Assembly (NCBI RefSeq): GCF_018882285.1
Contig: NZ_JACVOT010000001.1
Span: forward strand, 186,001-250,000
Origin: Polynucleobacter sp. AM-26B4
Lineage (GTDB): Bacteria; Pseudomonadota; Gammaproteobacteria; Burkholderiales; Burkholderiaceae
DNA: 64,000 nt
Reading direction: 5' to 3'
The position numbers and the translations under genes are program-made. Below the pieces are notes generated by a model that saw only the letters and a program-made list of their open reading frames with translations, searched no databases and was not told the origin of the DNA. Of this stretch, positions 27,950 to 36,320 are shown piece by piece; the stretch's first letter is position 1; every line of letters begins with the position of its first letter.

Positions 27950-27987
27950 CATTTTAGTCTATTTGATTCGGCGAACCAGAAAAAGAG

Positions 27988-29385
27988 TTAGAAGGGTTCG
28001 TATCCGCCAGAGGACTGGCCTTGACCCAATGCCAAGTTATCAAACTTGGTAAATTGACCCTGCCAGCTGAGCTTCACGGTGCCAATTGGACCATTACGCT
28101 GCTTGGCGCAAATGATCTCAGCAATACCCTTATCCGTTGTTGTATCAGCGTGATAAACCTCATCACGATAAATAAACAAAATAACGTCGGCATCTTGCTC
28201 AATAGCACCAGATTCACGCAAATCAGACATGATTGGGCGTTTGTTTGGACGCTGTTCTAGGCCACGATTTAACTGAGATAAAGCAATCACTGGGCATTGC
28301 AATTCTTTGGCCAATGATTTTAGAGATCTGGATATTTCTGAAATTTCGGTGGCACGGTTTTCAGAACTGCCGCCACCACTGTTACCACTCATCAATTGAA
28401 GGTAGTCAACCACGATCAAACCCAGTGTGCCGCACTTGCGGGCAATGCGTCTGGCTCGGGCACGAAGCTCAAGACTGCTCAATGCACCAGTCTCATCAAT
28501 CATGATGCTGGCTTCATTCAAACGAGAAATGGCTTCAGTGATCTTTGGCCATTCATCTTCAGATAACTTACCGGTTCTCATGCGCGATTGGTCGATACGA
28601 CCCACAGAACCCAAAATACGGGAAGCCAACTGTGAGGCGCCCATCTCCATAGAGAAAATCAATACAGGCAGACCTTCTTTGAGCGCAACGTTCTCAGCAA
28701 TATTGACCGCGAAACTGGTTTTACCCATCGATGGACGACCGGCCACAATGATCAAGTCACCCTTTTGTAGGCCACTGGTTTGGCGATCTAAATCCACGAA
28801 GCTGGTTGCCACACCTGTGACATCCGTTGAACCCTGACGGTGATACAGCTCATCAATGCGGCTCACCACTTCAGTCAACAATGGGGCAATTTCAAAATAA
28901 TCTGTTTTACCGCGATTACCCTCTTCGCCAATCGCCAAGATTCTGGATTCAGCCTCATCCAAGATAGTTCTGACTGAACGACCTTCAGGAGTGAATGCAG
29001 TACCAGCAATTTGGTCTGAAGTTTGAATCAAGCGACGCAGAACGCTGCGGTCACGAACAATTTCAGCGTAACCACGAATATTTGAAGCGCTGGGCGTTGA
29101 TTGAGCCAAAGCATTGAGGTAATCAATGCCAATCGACTCGCCACCACCCTGAGTTTTCATGGCCTCTGCGACCGTGATCACGTCTGCTGGCATGCCCTCA
29201 CTGGCCAACTTGCCAATGACTCGATAAATCAGCCCATGATCAGGACGATAGAAATCTTTTTCCGTGAGGATATCCCCCACCCGATCCCAGGCGGAGTTGT
29301 CCAAAAGCAAACCGCCGAGTACCGATTGCTCGGCCTCGACGGAATGCGGAGGTACTTTTAAAGCTTGTACAGCTAAATCAACCAT
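27988..29385 (-). CDS. dnaB: Replicative DNA helicase DnaB
   Basis: Hexameric 5'-3' helicase of the replication fork, 465 residues. N-terminal primase-interaction domain starts VPPHSVEAEQSVLGGLLLDN; the RecA-like domain has IVAGRPSMGKTSFA (Walker A), IVVDYLQLM (Walker B), ELQCPVIALSQLNRGLEQR and SDLRESGAIEQDADVILFIYRDEVYH. Last gene of the rpsF-priB-rpsR-rplI-dnaB run, 42 bases after rplI. No intein is visible. Confidence 0.98.
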   Translation of the reverse strand: MVDLAVQALKVPPHSVEAEQSVLGGLLLDNSAWDRVGDILTEKDFYRPDHGLIYRVIGKLASEGMPADVITVAEAMKTQGGGESIGIDYLNALAQSTPSASNIRGYAEIVRDRSVLRRLIQTSDQIAGTAFTPEGRSVRTILDEAESRILAIGEEGNRGKTDYFEIAPLLTEVVSRIDELYHRQGSTDVTGVATSFVDLDRQTSGLQKGDLIIVAGRPSMGKTSFAVNIAENVALKEGLPVLIFSMEMGASQLASRILGSVGRIDQSRMRTGKLSEDEWPKITEAISRLNEASIMIDETGALSSLELRARARRIARKCGTLGLIVVDYLQLMSGNSGGGSSENRATEISEISRSLKSLAKELQCPVIALSQLNRGLEQRPNKRPIMSDLRESGAIEQDADVILFIYRDEVYHADTTTDKGIAEIICAKQRNGPIGTVKLSWQGQFTKFDNLALGQGQSSGGYEPF

Positions 29386-29427
29386 GAACTGATGATATCA
29401 GAGAGATATCAAACAATTAAAGATGAA

Positions 29428-29880
29428 TTAAGCTTGCTCGCCAATCACTTGGACAGTAATTTCAACAACTACGTCTGTGTGAACAGCAACTGATAACGGG
29501 TGGTCACCAACAATCTTCAATGGGCCTGTAGGCATACGAACTGAAGCTTTCTCAATCGTGAAACCTTTGGCTTTCAAAGCGTCAGCAACGTCATGGTTTG
29601 TTACTGAACCAAACAAACGGCCATCAACACCAGCTTTTTGTCTGATTTCAAGAACAAGACCACCCAACTTTGCACCAACAGCTTGAGCAGCAGCTAATTT
29701 CTCAGCAGCTAGCTTCTCTAATTCAGCGCGCTTAGTTTCAAACTCAGCAATCGCTGCAGCTGTAGCACGGCGAGCCATGCGTTGTGGGATTAAAAAGTTA
29801 CGTGCGAAACCATCTTTAACGCGAACAACGTCGCCCAAGTTACCGAGGTTAGCTACTTTTTCTAGGAGAATAATTTGCAT
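29428..29880 (-). CDS. rplI: 50S ribosomal protein L9
   Basis: 150 residues; starts [33 protein letters not shown], the L9 N-terminal RNA-binding domain, then a long charged helix (about 42-75) and the C-terminal domain with [21 protein letters not shown]. Preceded by rpsR with 12 bases between. Confidence 0.98.
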   Translation of the reverse strand: MQIILLEKVANLGNLGDVVRVKDGFARNFLIPQRMARRATAAAIAEFETKRAELEKLAAEKLAAAQAVGAKLGGLVLEIRQKAGVDGRLFGSVTNHDVADALKAKGFTIEKASVRMPTGPLKIVGDHPLSVAVHTDVVVEITVQVIGEQA

Positions 29881-29892
29881 AGTGACTCCTGA

Positions 29893-30171
29893 TTATTTCT
29901 TATGTTGGTCAGTGAAAGGCATCAAGGCTAAAAAACGAGCGCGCTTGATGGCTGTCTCTAATTGGCGTTGATACAAAGCTTTTGTACCAGTCAAACGAGC
30001 AGGAGTGATCTTGCCGTTTTCACCGATGAAGTCACGTAGTGTGTCTACATCTTTGTAATCAATTTGGTCAACGTTTGCAGCTGTGAAGCGGCAAAAACGC
30101 TTACGTTTAAATAATGGGTTTTGTGCTGGACGCTTGTTCTTGCGGTCATCACCTTTTTTTACAAATGCCAT
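29893..30171 (-). CDS. rpsR: 30S ribosomal protein S18
   Basis: 92 residues; [41 protein letters not shown] is the S18 signature, and the end [14 protein letters not shown] binds 16S rRNA with S6. Lies between priB and rplI. Confidence 0.97.
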   Translation of the reverse strand: MAFVKKGDDRKNKRPAQNPLFKRKRFCRFTAANVDQIDYKDVDTLRDFIGENGKITPARLTGTKALYQRQLETAIKRARFLALMPFTDQHKK

Positions 30172-30183
30172 GATGTTTCCTTT

Positions 30184-30471
30184 TTACAATTCAATATGCG
30201 TGATATGAAAGACGAGTCGCTGACTGCGCAGGCTTTTATGAGCTAAAAATCCCTCAAATCTAGCCAACCTCCCCAACTCCATCTGATCCAGTTTTTGATG
30301 CACTGTTCCGATGGCCATCGCTTCAAGACTCATTTTGATTAACCTTGCATGTCCTGCTTCTTGAACTTCGCCACTATGTTCTAGTAGGCATTCAATCACA
30401 GGGACTCCAGCAGGGGTATATCTAAGAGCTTCCCGAGCGACAAGGGCGGCTGTTAGGATGAAATGATTCAA
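30184..30471 (-). CDS. priB: Primosomal replication protein N (PriB)
   Basis: Single-strand DNA-binding OB-fold protein of the replication restart primosome, 95 residues. NHFILTAALVAREALRYTPAGVPVIECLLEH and the end FEGFLAHKSLRSQRLVFHITHIE are typical. Its place between rpsF and rpsR is the conserved arrangement. Confidence 0.93.
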   Translation of the reverse strand: MNHFILTAALVAREALRYTPAGVPVIECLLEHSGEVQEAGHARLIKMSLEAMAIGTVHQKLDQMELGRLARFEGFLAHKSLRSQRLVFHITHIEL

Positions 30472-30492
30472 CCCAAACCCGCTCAGTGCCTA

Positions 30493-30864
30493 TTAGGCAG
30501 CAGGCGCCTCCGTTGCTTGAAGAGCTTTACGAGCTTCTTCACGTTCAACTTGCTTCATCATGATTGAAGGCTCTGTTTCAGCTTTCTTTGTCTTGATAAC
30601 CAAGTGACGCAATACAGCATCGTTGAACTTAAAGCCGTGCTCTAGTTCATCAAGAGTCGTTTGACCGCACTCGATGTTCATGCAAACGTAGTGAGCTTTA
30701 GCAAGTTTGTCGATCATGTAAGCCATCTGACGACGACCCCAGTCTTCAACGCGGTGAACTTTGCCACCTTGAGTTGTAATAGTACTTGTGTACTTTTCAA
30801 CCATGGCAGGTACTTGCTCGCTTTGGTCCGGATGGACGATAAAAACGATTTCGTAATGACGCAT
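30493..30864 (-). CDS. rpsF: 30S ribosomal protein S6
   Basis: 123 residues; starts [26 protein letters not shown], with [25 protein letters not shown] and [18 protein letters not shown]. The Ala/Glu-rich tail follows. First gene of the ribosomal/replication operon; a structured leader lies directly before it. Confidence 0.98.
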   Translation of the reverse strand: MRHYEIVFIVHPDQSEQVPAMVEKYTSTITTQGGKVHRVEDWGRRQMAYMIDKLAKAHYVCMNIECGQTTLDELEHGFKFNDAVLRHLVIKTKKAETEPSIMMKQVEREEARKALQATEAPAA

Positions 30865-30886
30865 TAATTACTCCTTATGGATAAAA

Positions 30887-30936
30887 GTCACCTGGGCGTC
30901 TCAACTACCTCTGTTTAGGTAATTGACCAGTGTGAC
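30887..30936 (-). promoter_or_regulatory. Structured 5' leader of rpsF, candidate S6:S18 autoregulatory RNA
   Basis: On the reverse strand 30936-30887 fold into one long hairpin. The outer stem pairs GTCAC with GTGAC and CTGG with CCAG, with a single A bulge. Then comes a five-base 3' side bulge GACGC, and an inner 10-pair stem TCAATTACCT/AGGTAGTTGA with a 6-base loop AAACAG. A TACAAT element at 30966-30961 would start transcription about 18 bases earlier. An S6:S18-binding leader is known before rpsF in many bacteria; assignment here is by position and structure, not by a confirmed consensus. Confidence 0.5.
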
Positions 30937-30956
30937 AAGGTAAAAAAACTACAGCC

Positions 30957-31934
30957 TTAGATTGTAGCAAAAATACTCTGCCAATCGTCAGTTTTACGGG
31001 AATTTGCCTCTAAAAGTGCCAGTTGGAGGGCAATTCTGGACTTAGCGGGGTTCAAATCCCTGGCAGATAACCAGTTCCAGGCCGTATCAGGCTCTGGAAT
31101 CTCAGAAAATACAGCGCCAGCACCCACCCTTGAGGACCTGATGACTGCTACACCGTTCAAAGCTGCCTGGATCAGTTGATCAGCTAAGACTTTATTGACG
31201 CTGCCCTGCCCGGTTCCTGCCACCACGATGCCTTGCACTCCTTGAGCAACCAACATATCGACCAACTTACCTGATGCACCGGCATGACTGGTCACAATCT
31301 CCACCCAGGGCCATGATGCTTGGGCAGGTAACTGAAGATCTGCCTGCCTTTTATGAATCGGGCCATCTAACTCACGGGCATTGACCACCAGGGCATCCAG
31401 GGCATGCGTATGCTGTTTAGACAAATCTCTTGCCAAGCAAGGTTTTCCTGCCATCACGGCCAAAATTCCGAACTGTTGGAGGCCACGAGCCTCTTTGGCC
31501 AGGTACAAGGCTGACTTTAAATTGGTTTGACCATCGGAGTGGTCAGCATTGGCTGGCAGCATGGCGCCAGTCAAAACCACTGCTTTTTTATAGTGACTGG
31601 CCAGCTTACCCAGGGTGGCATGTAGAAAAACACCTGTTTCTTCCATGGTATCAGTGCCATGGGTGATCACAATCCCAGAAACCTCATCATTCTCCAACCC
31701 AGCCTTAACAGCCCAACCTAGCTTTACCAAAAGCTCTTCGGTCATATTTCTGCTGTCAATGTTAGCTACCTGAACAGTGCGCACCTCACCAAACTCAAGG
31801 CTTTCTTGGACTTGCTCCAAAAGCCCCTCAACCGGCAACTGGCCGGCCACGTAGTTAAGAGGTTTTTGAGTGTCCATGGCCAAACCTGCGATGGTCCCGC
31901 CTGTGCCCAAAAGTAATAAATATTGCGTACTCAT
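30957..31934 (-). CDS. L-asparaginase
   Basis: Hydrolyses asparagine to aspartate and ammonia. The 325-residue protein has both asparaginase signatures: LLGTGGTIAGLA (first catalytic threonine) and GIVITHGTDTMEETGVFL (second Thr-Asp), plus VVLTGAMLPANADHSDGQTNL. No signal peptide is evident, suggesting a cytoplasmic enzyme; the ansA/ansB type cannot be settled. I chose the ATG at 31934 next to the conserved start; earlier in-frame ATGs at 31943 and 31961 are possible and none has a clear ribosome site. Confidence 0.9.
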   Translation of the reverse strand: MSTQYLLLLGTGGTIAGLAMDTQKPLNYVAGQLPVEGLLEQVQESLEFGEVRTVQVANIDSRNMTEELLVKLGWAVKAGLENDEVSGIVITHGTDTMEETGVFLHATLGKLASHYKKAVVLTGAMLPANADHSDGQTNLKSALYLAKEARGLQQFGILAVMAGKPCLARDLSKQHTHALDALVVNARELDGPIHKRQADLQLPAQASWPWVEIVTSHAGASGKLVDMLVAQGVQGIVVAGTGQGSVNKVLADQLIQAALNGVAVIRSSRVGAGAVFSEIPEPDTAWNWLSARDLNPAKSRIALQLALLEANSRKTDDWQSIFATI

Positions 31935-31973
31935 AAAAAACATTATCAATGGGTATTGCAAGTTATGAAATCA

Positions 31974-31989
31974 CTGTATAGAATCACAG
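31974..31989 (+). promoter_or_regulatory. LexA (SOS) box overlapping the lexA promoter
   Basis: CTGTATAGAATCACAG is a perfect CTGT-N8-ACAG site. It ends one base before the lexA ATG (31991). TTGCAA (31956-31961) and TAGAAT (31979-31984) are 17 bases apart, so the -10 element lies inside the box and LexA would repress its own gene. Confidence 0.85.
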
Positions 31990-31990
31990 C

Positions 31991-32650
31991 ATGGATGCAA
32001 TTACAGCAAAACCGAAGTTAACAGCCCGCCAAGAAGAAATTCTTGGCTTGATCACCGATGCTATTTCTAAAAGTGGTCTTCCACCCACACGTGCTGAAAT
32101 TGCGACCCGATTGGGCTTTGCTTCAGCAAATGCTGCTGAAGAGCATTTACGTGCCCTTGCTCGCAAGGGATACGTCGAGTTAACACCGGGCACATCACGT
32201 GGTATCAAACTACCTAAGCAACTGAATTTGCCACTGGCTGCATTACAACAACTCACTTTGCCATTGATTGGGCGAGTTGCTGCGGGCTCCCCTATTTTGG
32301 CAGTTGAACATATTCAAAAACAAATTCCTTGCGACCCTTCTTTGTTTGATAAAGGCGCAGATTATCTTTTGCAAGTTCGCGGCATGAGTATGCGAGACGC
32401 AGGAATTTTGGATGGCGACTATTTGGCTGTTAAGAAAACTACTGAAGCCAGAAACGGTGAAGTGGTTGTGGCGCGTCTCGATGACGAAGTGACTGTGAAG
32501 CGTTGGTCACAATCTAAAGGTCCTCACGGAATCAAAATTGAATTGATTGCCGAAAATCCTGATTTTGAAAATATCATTGTTGACCCACGTCGTCACGAAA
32601 TCACGATTGAAGGTCTTGCTGTTGGTTTGATCAGACCAGGCGGCCTTTGA
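31991..32650 (+). CDS. lexA: SOS regulator LexA
   Basis: Repressor and self-cleaving protease of the SOS response, 219 residues. The winged helix covers [47 protein letters not shown]. The cleavage site is Ala98-Gly99 in RVAAGS; Ser133 (GMSMRD) and Lys170 (VTVKRW) form the dyad, with the same 34- and 37-residue spacings as in E. coli LexA. Autoregulated through the box touching its start codon. Confidence 0.97.
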   Translation: MDAITAKPKLTARQEEILGLITDAISKSGLPPTRAEIATRLGFASANAAEEHLRALARKGYVELTPGTSRGIKLPKQLNLPLAALQQLTLPLIGRVAAGSPILAVEHIQKQIPCDPSLFDKGADYLLQVRGMSMRDAGILDGDYLAVKKTTEARNGEVVVARLDDEVTVKRWSQSKGPHGIKIELIAENPDFENIIVDPRRHEITIEGLAVGLIRPGGL

Positions 32651-32691
32651 TCAGATCTTGAAACTATTTATTAAAAACAAATTAAATAATT

Positions 32692-33579
32692 TCAATAAAT
32701 AGACGGTTCACCCTCAGGTCTATTTTTAAAGCGCTTGTGTATCCAGTAGTACTCTGGGATTCTTGGCTTGATCACTTCTTCAAAATATTGATTCATGCGA
32801 ACTGTGTCGGCCACAGGATCATCACTTGGAAAGTTTGGCCAAGGCTTGCCGACATGACAGTCATAACCTGATTGATCTGCGCGCAAGGTCGTGAAGATTG
32901 GACATACTTCAGCACCTGCTAGCTTAGCCATTTTCGAAACAGACAAAACTGTGTTGGTTGATACGCCAAAAAATGGGACAAACTCAGAATCCCTTCTACC
33001 CAAATCCATGTCTGGAGACAAACACACAAAAGTGCCCTTGCGTGCCTCACGGATCAACTCACGACCATGACTTTCTCTGAGTAACATCTTTGCACCAAAA
33101 CGTTCGCGCCATTTTTTTATGCGTGGCTCAAAGTAATCGTTTTTCATAAAGACGTACAAAGTAATGCCCGGTGCTGCTTTGATTTTTTTAAGGTGCATCG
33201 TGATGGCAATCAAACCAGCTTCAATGCCTGCCATGTGCATGCTGACATACAAACGCGGCTTGCCATCGTTCATATCGACTTCGGGATACACAGTCACAAA
33301 TTGATTGATTGATTCAGCACTGCCCAACCAAAGACGGCCACGTTCAGCAAAACTTCTTCCTAATAAACGCCAGTGCTTCTTCGCCAAGACATCTCTCTCT
33401 TCTTGCGTTAAGTTAGGAAAGCAAGCTTTTAGATTGGCGTTCACAATCTTGACACGAGACTTTGAGAATAAAGGCGCGATTGATCCTAAGGCATGACCAA
33501 TAGCAACCGTCCAACGATAAGGAACGATCGTCAAGATCCATAAAAAGCCATGGGCCAAGATGTTAAAAAAAGTTTTCAC
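32692..33579 (-). CDS. LpxL/HtrB-family lipid A acyltransferase
   Basis: Membrane-associated acyltransferase of 295 residues that likely adds a secondary acyl chain to lipid A. An N-terminal hydrophobic helix (about 5-25) precedes SRVKIVNANLKACFPNLTQEER. The HX4(D/E) catalytic motif is HMAGIE in LYVSMHMAGIEAG. The FVCLSPDMDLGRRDSEFVPFFGV and YWIHKRFKNRPEGE segments are typical. LpxL versus LpxM/LpxP cannot be told apart here. Convergent with lexA over a 41-base AT-rich gap without a clear terminator. Confidence 0.9.
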   Translation of the reverse strand: MKTFFNILAHGFLWILTIVPYRWTVAIGHALGSIAPLFSKSRVKIVNANLKACFPNLTQEERDVLAKKHWRLLGRSFAERGRLWLGSAESINQFVTVYPEVDMNDGKPRLYVSMHMAGIEAGLIAITMHLKKIKAAPGITLYVFMKNDYFEPRIKKWRERFGAKMLLRESHGRELIREARKGTFVCLSPDMDLGRRDSEFVPFFGVSTNTVLSVSKMAKLAGAEVCPIFTTLRADQSGYDCHVGKPWPNFPSDDPVADTVRMNQYFEEVIKPRIPEYYWIHKRFKNRPEGEPSIY

Positions 33580-33711
33580 AAAGAGATTTTCTCATGAACG
33601 CAACAGTATTCAGCGTTTAATAACCTCACAACTTAGTCACCATCATTTTTGTTGATTTGTCATTTGCTTATAAATAACATAAATTATTACCTTAGCAACA
33701 AAGGAGACCCT

Positions 33712-34107
33712 ATGATCGACACCCTAAAACTCAAAGAGACTTTTGAAGCCAATGGCTTTAACAACGCTCAGGCCTGTAGTCTCAGCCATGCAATGAATGA
33801 TTTAACAAAAGACAAACGAGACTTAGCTACTAAAGATGAGTTACATCAGGTTCGTAATGAATTAAAGATGGACATTAAAGAAGTGCGCAATGAAATCAAA
33901 GATGTTCGCGAAGAAATCAAAGACTTACGTCATCACATTACAAATTTATGGACAGGCTTAAGTGATTTACGAAAAGAGTTGACTCAAGATATGGCAACAC
34001 TTGAAAGTCGAATAATTCATAAATTAAGCTACAGATCAATTGTGAGCCAAATATCAATTGCAACAGTTGTTATTACCTTAATGGTTTACTTCCATCAAAA
34101 TCCATAA
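33712..34107 (+). CDS. DUF1640-like coiled-coil protein with C-terminal membrane anchor
   Basis: 131 residues. The N-terminal part LKLKETFEANGFNNAQACSLSHAMNDL is a small conserved helix pair. Residues about 45-105 are a heptad-rich coiled coil with repeated (K/R)xE(V/I)(R)xEIKD units. Residues about 108-127 are one hydrophobic segment near the C-terminus. This layout matches DUF1640/CCDC90-like proteins, whose mitochondrial relatives sit in the inner membrane; the bacterial function is unknown. The ATG at 33712 follows AAAGGAGA; an in-frame start at 33649 lacks such a site. Single gene with its own terminator. Confidence 0.75.
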   Translation: MIDTLKLKETFEANGFNNAQACSLSHAMNDLTKDKRDLATKDELHQVRNELKMDIKEVRNEIKDVREEIKDLRHHITNLWTGLSDLRKELTQDMATLESRIIHKLSYRSIVSQISIATVVITLMVYFHQNP

Positions 34108-34111
34108 GAAC

Positions 34112-34143
34112 AAAGGCCTCTTCAGTATTGAAGAGGCCTTTTG
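34112..34143. terminator. Terminator after the DUF1640 gene, facing tRNA-His
   Basis: AAAGGCCTCTTCA (34112-34124) pairs with TGAAGAGGCCTTT (34129-34141), a 13-pair stem followed by T bases. It can serve the rightward DUF1640 gene and possibly the leftward tRNA-His transcript. Confidence 0.85.
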
Positions 34144-34147
34144 ATTT

Positions 34148-34224
34148 TGGGGTGGCTGATGGGGCTCGAACCCACGACAACAGGAATCACAATCCTGGAC
34201 TCTACCAACTGAGCTACAGCCACC
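34148..34224 (-). tRNA. tRNA-His (anticodon GTG)
   Basis: 77 bases including the extra G-1 and an encoded CCA. The reverse strand begins GGTGGCTGTAGCTCAGTTGG and ends with GGTTCGAGCCCCATCAGCCA and CCCCA. The anticodon GTG is at 34190-34188 in the loop ATTGTGATT. The acceptor, D, anticodon and T stems all pair. The arrangement beside dusA, a tRNA-modifying enzyme, may be one leftward transcript. Confidence 0.97.
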
Positions 34225-34238
34225 GTAGAGAATTAAGA

Positions 34239-35321
34239 TTATAACCTGTCCTGATCGTCATGTTCAACATACATTCTGAGCTCCCGATTGGCATCCTCAA
34301 AAAAGGCACGAATGTCCTGCTCCGTCTTGACTGCGCCCAACAAACGATAGTCCGACAACTTCCTGCGCCATTGCTTTGAACCACCCTTGCCATGGGCCAA
34401 GCCCAGAATATGCCGGGTAATGGCCGCCATATGGAAGACTTGCTTGGTGGCTTCACAATGCTTAAGCCAACGAGTACATTGACCAATTAATTCTTCAGTG
34501 ATGCGGTTCCATTGATCTACTCCAAAGAAGTGGCCAAAAGCCTGACCTTCGGTTGACAACATCTCATCCCAATCCAACATCATTCCAGGCGTGTGATAGG
34601 CAGCCCTACCAATCATGAATCCATCAAAATCATTCCAATAGCGCGCAATATCTCCATTATTTTCTAGGCCGCCATTCAGCAAAACTTTTAAATGAGGAAA
34701 GTGCTTTTGCGCATCTAGGCGCAATTGTTTAGCAATCTCATAACGCAGTGGAGGAACGGTCCGATTCTCCTTTGGAGAAAGGCCTTTCAAAATCGCATTG
34801 CGGGCATGAATTGTGACCTGACTAGCCCCTGCCTGAGCCACTTTACAAATGAAATCCAAAGTGAATTGATAGTCTGCTTGATTGTCTTGAACGTTCATTT
34901 CATTCAAGCCAATGCGGTGCTTCACAGTGATGGGCATATCAACAGCATCAACCATGGCCTTCACACAATCCGCCACCAAGTCTGGCTCAGCCATCAAGCA
35001 AGCGCCAAATGATCCACGCTGCACTCTTTCCGAAGGACAGCCACAGTTCAAATCAACTTCATCATAGCCCCACTGCTGAGCCAATTTTGCTGAAGTTGCC
35101 AAGTCTTGTGGCTCACTGCCACCTAACTGCAAAACAACTGGGTGCTGAACTTCATCAAAATCAAGGTGTCTTGGAACATCCCCATGGATCAAAGCACCAG
35201 TTGTCACCATTTCGCTATAAAGAACAGCTTCTTTGGTGAGGCTTCGATGGAATGTGCGGCACTGACGGTCAGTCCAATCCATCATCGGGGCAACGGCTAT
35301 GCGTTTGGTGTTATTCGACAT
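34239..35321 (-). CDS. dusA: tRNA-dihydrouridine(20/20a) synthase DusA
   Basis: FMN enzyme reducing U20/U20a in tRNA. The 360 residues show IAVAPMMDWTDRQCRTFHR, VLQLGGSEPQDLA, the catalytic cysteine motif VDLNCGCPSERVQ, ITVKHRIGLN, VTIHARNAILKGLSPKENR (the DusA-specific segment) and GFMIGRAAYHTPG. Start at ATG 35321; a GTG lies one codon earlier. Directly after it on the same strand comes tRNA-His. Confidence 0.96.
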   Translation of the reverse strand: MSNNTKRIAVAPMMDWTDRQCRTFHRSLTKEAVLYSEMVTTGALIHGDVPRHLDFDEVQHPVVLQLGGSEPQDLATSAKLAQQWGYDEVDLNCGCPSERVQRGSFGACLMAEPDLVADCVKAMVDAVDMPITVKHRIGLNEMNVQDNQADYQFTLDFICKVAQAGASQVTIHARNAILKGLSPKENRTVPPLRYEIAKQLRLDAQKHFPHLKVLLNGGLENNGDIARYWNDFDGFMIGRAAYHTPGMMLDWDEMLSTEGQAFGHFFGVDQWNRITEELIGQCTRWLKHCEATKQVFHMAAITRHILGLAHGKGGSKQWRRKLSDYRLLGAVKTEQDIRAFFEDANRELRMYVEHDDQDRL

Positions 35322-35330
35322 CACGTGATT

Positions 35331-36227
35331 TTATAGAGAAAGTACAAACGAGCTCTGAAACTCATGTTCCAACTGTGTCACAGGATCCTTAAAACTCAGT
35401 TGCTTGGCTAAAAGCTGCAAAGGCTCTGAGAAGTCTTTACCCATTTTGGTTTGTGTAACGATGTTCGGGTAAATCTTGTCGTGTTTGATCGGCATCCCTA
35501 AAGCATTCATATGAACCCTTAATTGATGCTTCTTACCAGTACCAAGTTCGAGCTGATATCTGGCCCACGGCTTTCTCACTTCTAATAACTGAATGACCGT
35601 GTCTGAATTAGGTTCTCCAGAAACTTCTTGCATCTGAATAAAAATATCAGACTCTTCAATTCTGCTCATGCGCTCGATTGGGAACTGATCTTTCAGATGT
35701 TCTTGATAAGGCGCAATCGCTTCATAAGTCTTTTTAATTTGACGCTCTCTGAATAAAACTTGATAGAGATTACGATCCTCTGCCTTTTTTGAGAATGCTA
35801 CCAAGCCTGCAGTCTCTCGATCGATTCTATGTAACGGAGTTAAGTCTTTAATGCCTGTTTTATTTTTTAGGCGTACGAGTAGCGTTTCTTGTAAGTAATG
35901 TCCCGCTGGAGTAACGGGTAAGAAATGAGGTTTATCAGCAATGAGTAAATGTTCATCCTCATAAACAATCAACTCTTGAAACGGAATCGATTCCTCTATT
36001 TCAATACTTCGGTAGTAGTAGATAAATGTATTGGTTCGACACTGATCGCTCGCGGATTGAGGGATGCCCTCCTCGTCTAGAACGAGGCCTTGATCCATTC
36101 TCTTAACCCATTCTTCTTTTGGGATTTGAGGGAATTTTTCAACTAAAAAATCAATTAGATAGACATGGGCTTTTTCAGTATTTTTAATAAATACTTTACT
36201 AGGGCCAACGCCGTTTTTAATGTCCAT
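35331..36227 (-). CDS. RluA-family 23S rRNA/tRNA pseudouridine synthase
   Basis: 298 residues. N-terminal S4-like region, then YEDEHLLIADKPHFLPVTPAG, the catalytic motif LTPLHRIDRETAGLVAFSK with the essential aspartate, and KKTYEAIAP. The final part LELGTGKKHQLRVHMNALGMPIKHD is typical of the family. The target uridine cannot be read from sequence. Lies 9 bases upstream of the dusA start on the same strand, so the two RNA-modifying enzymes probably share a transcript with tRNA-His downstream. Confidence 0.88.
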   Translation of the reverse strand: MDIKNGVGPSKVFIKNTEKAHVYLIDFLVEKFPQIPKEEWVKRMDQGLVLDEEGIPQSASDQCRTNTFIYYYRSIEIEESIPFQELIVYEDEHLLIADKPHFLPVTPAGHYLQETLLVRLKNKTGIKDLTPLHRIDRETAGLVAFSKKAEDRNLYQVLFRERQIKKTYEAIAPYQEHLKDQFPIERMSRIEESDIFIQMQEVSGEPNSDTVIQLLEVRKPWARYQLELGTGKKHQLRVHMNALGMPIKHDKIYPNIVTQTKMGKDFSEPLQLLAKQLSFKDPVTQLEHEFQSSFVLSL

Positions 36228-36261
36228 GATAGTTGGTATTTTTTGCTATTTCAGAAACCAT

Positions 36262-36289
36262 AAAGCCGCAACTTGATGGTTGCGGCTTT
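36262..36289 (-). terminator. Terminator after typA
   Basis: AAAGCCGCAAC (36262-36272) pairs with GTTGCGGCTTT (36279-36289). It ends the long rimP-typA transcript 32 bases past the typA stop. The U-run on the reverse strand is short, so efficiency may be moderate. Confidence 0.68.
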
Positions 36290-36320
36290 ATTGATCTTAC
36301 CTAGGTTCAATGACGTTCCA

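Noticed and set aside
27920-27960. Pho box before the DUF47-pit pair
   Set aside because: Only one GTGTCAT half-site plus an inverted partner; the 11-base direct repeat of PhoB sites is missing, so reported only as an inverted repeat.
34148-34224. tRNA-His as an integration site with attached mobile DNA
   Set aside because: Both flanks hold ordinary genes (dusA and the DUF1640 gene) and there is no integrase or duplicated tRNA end.
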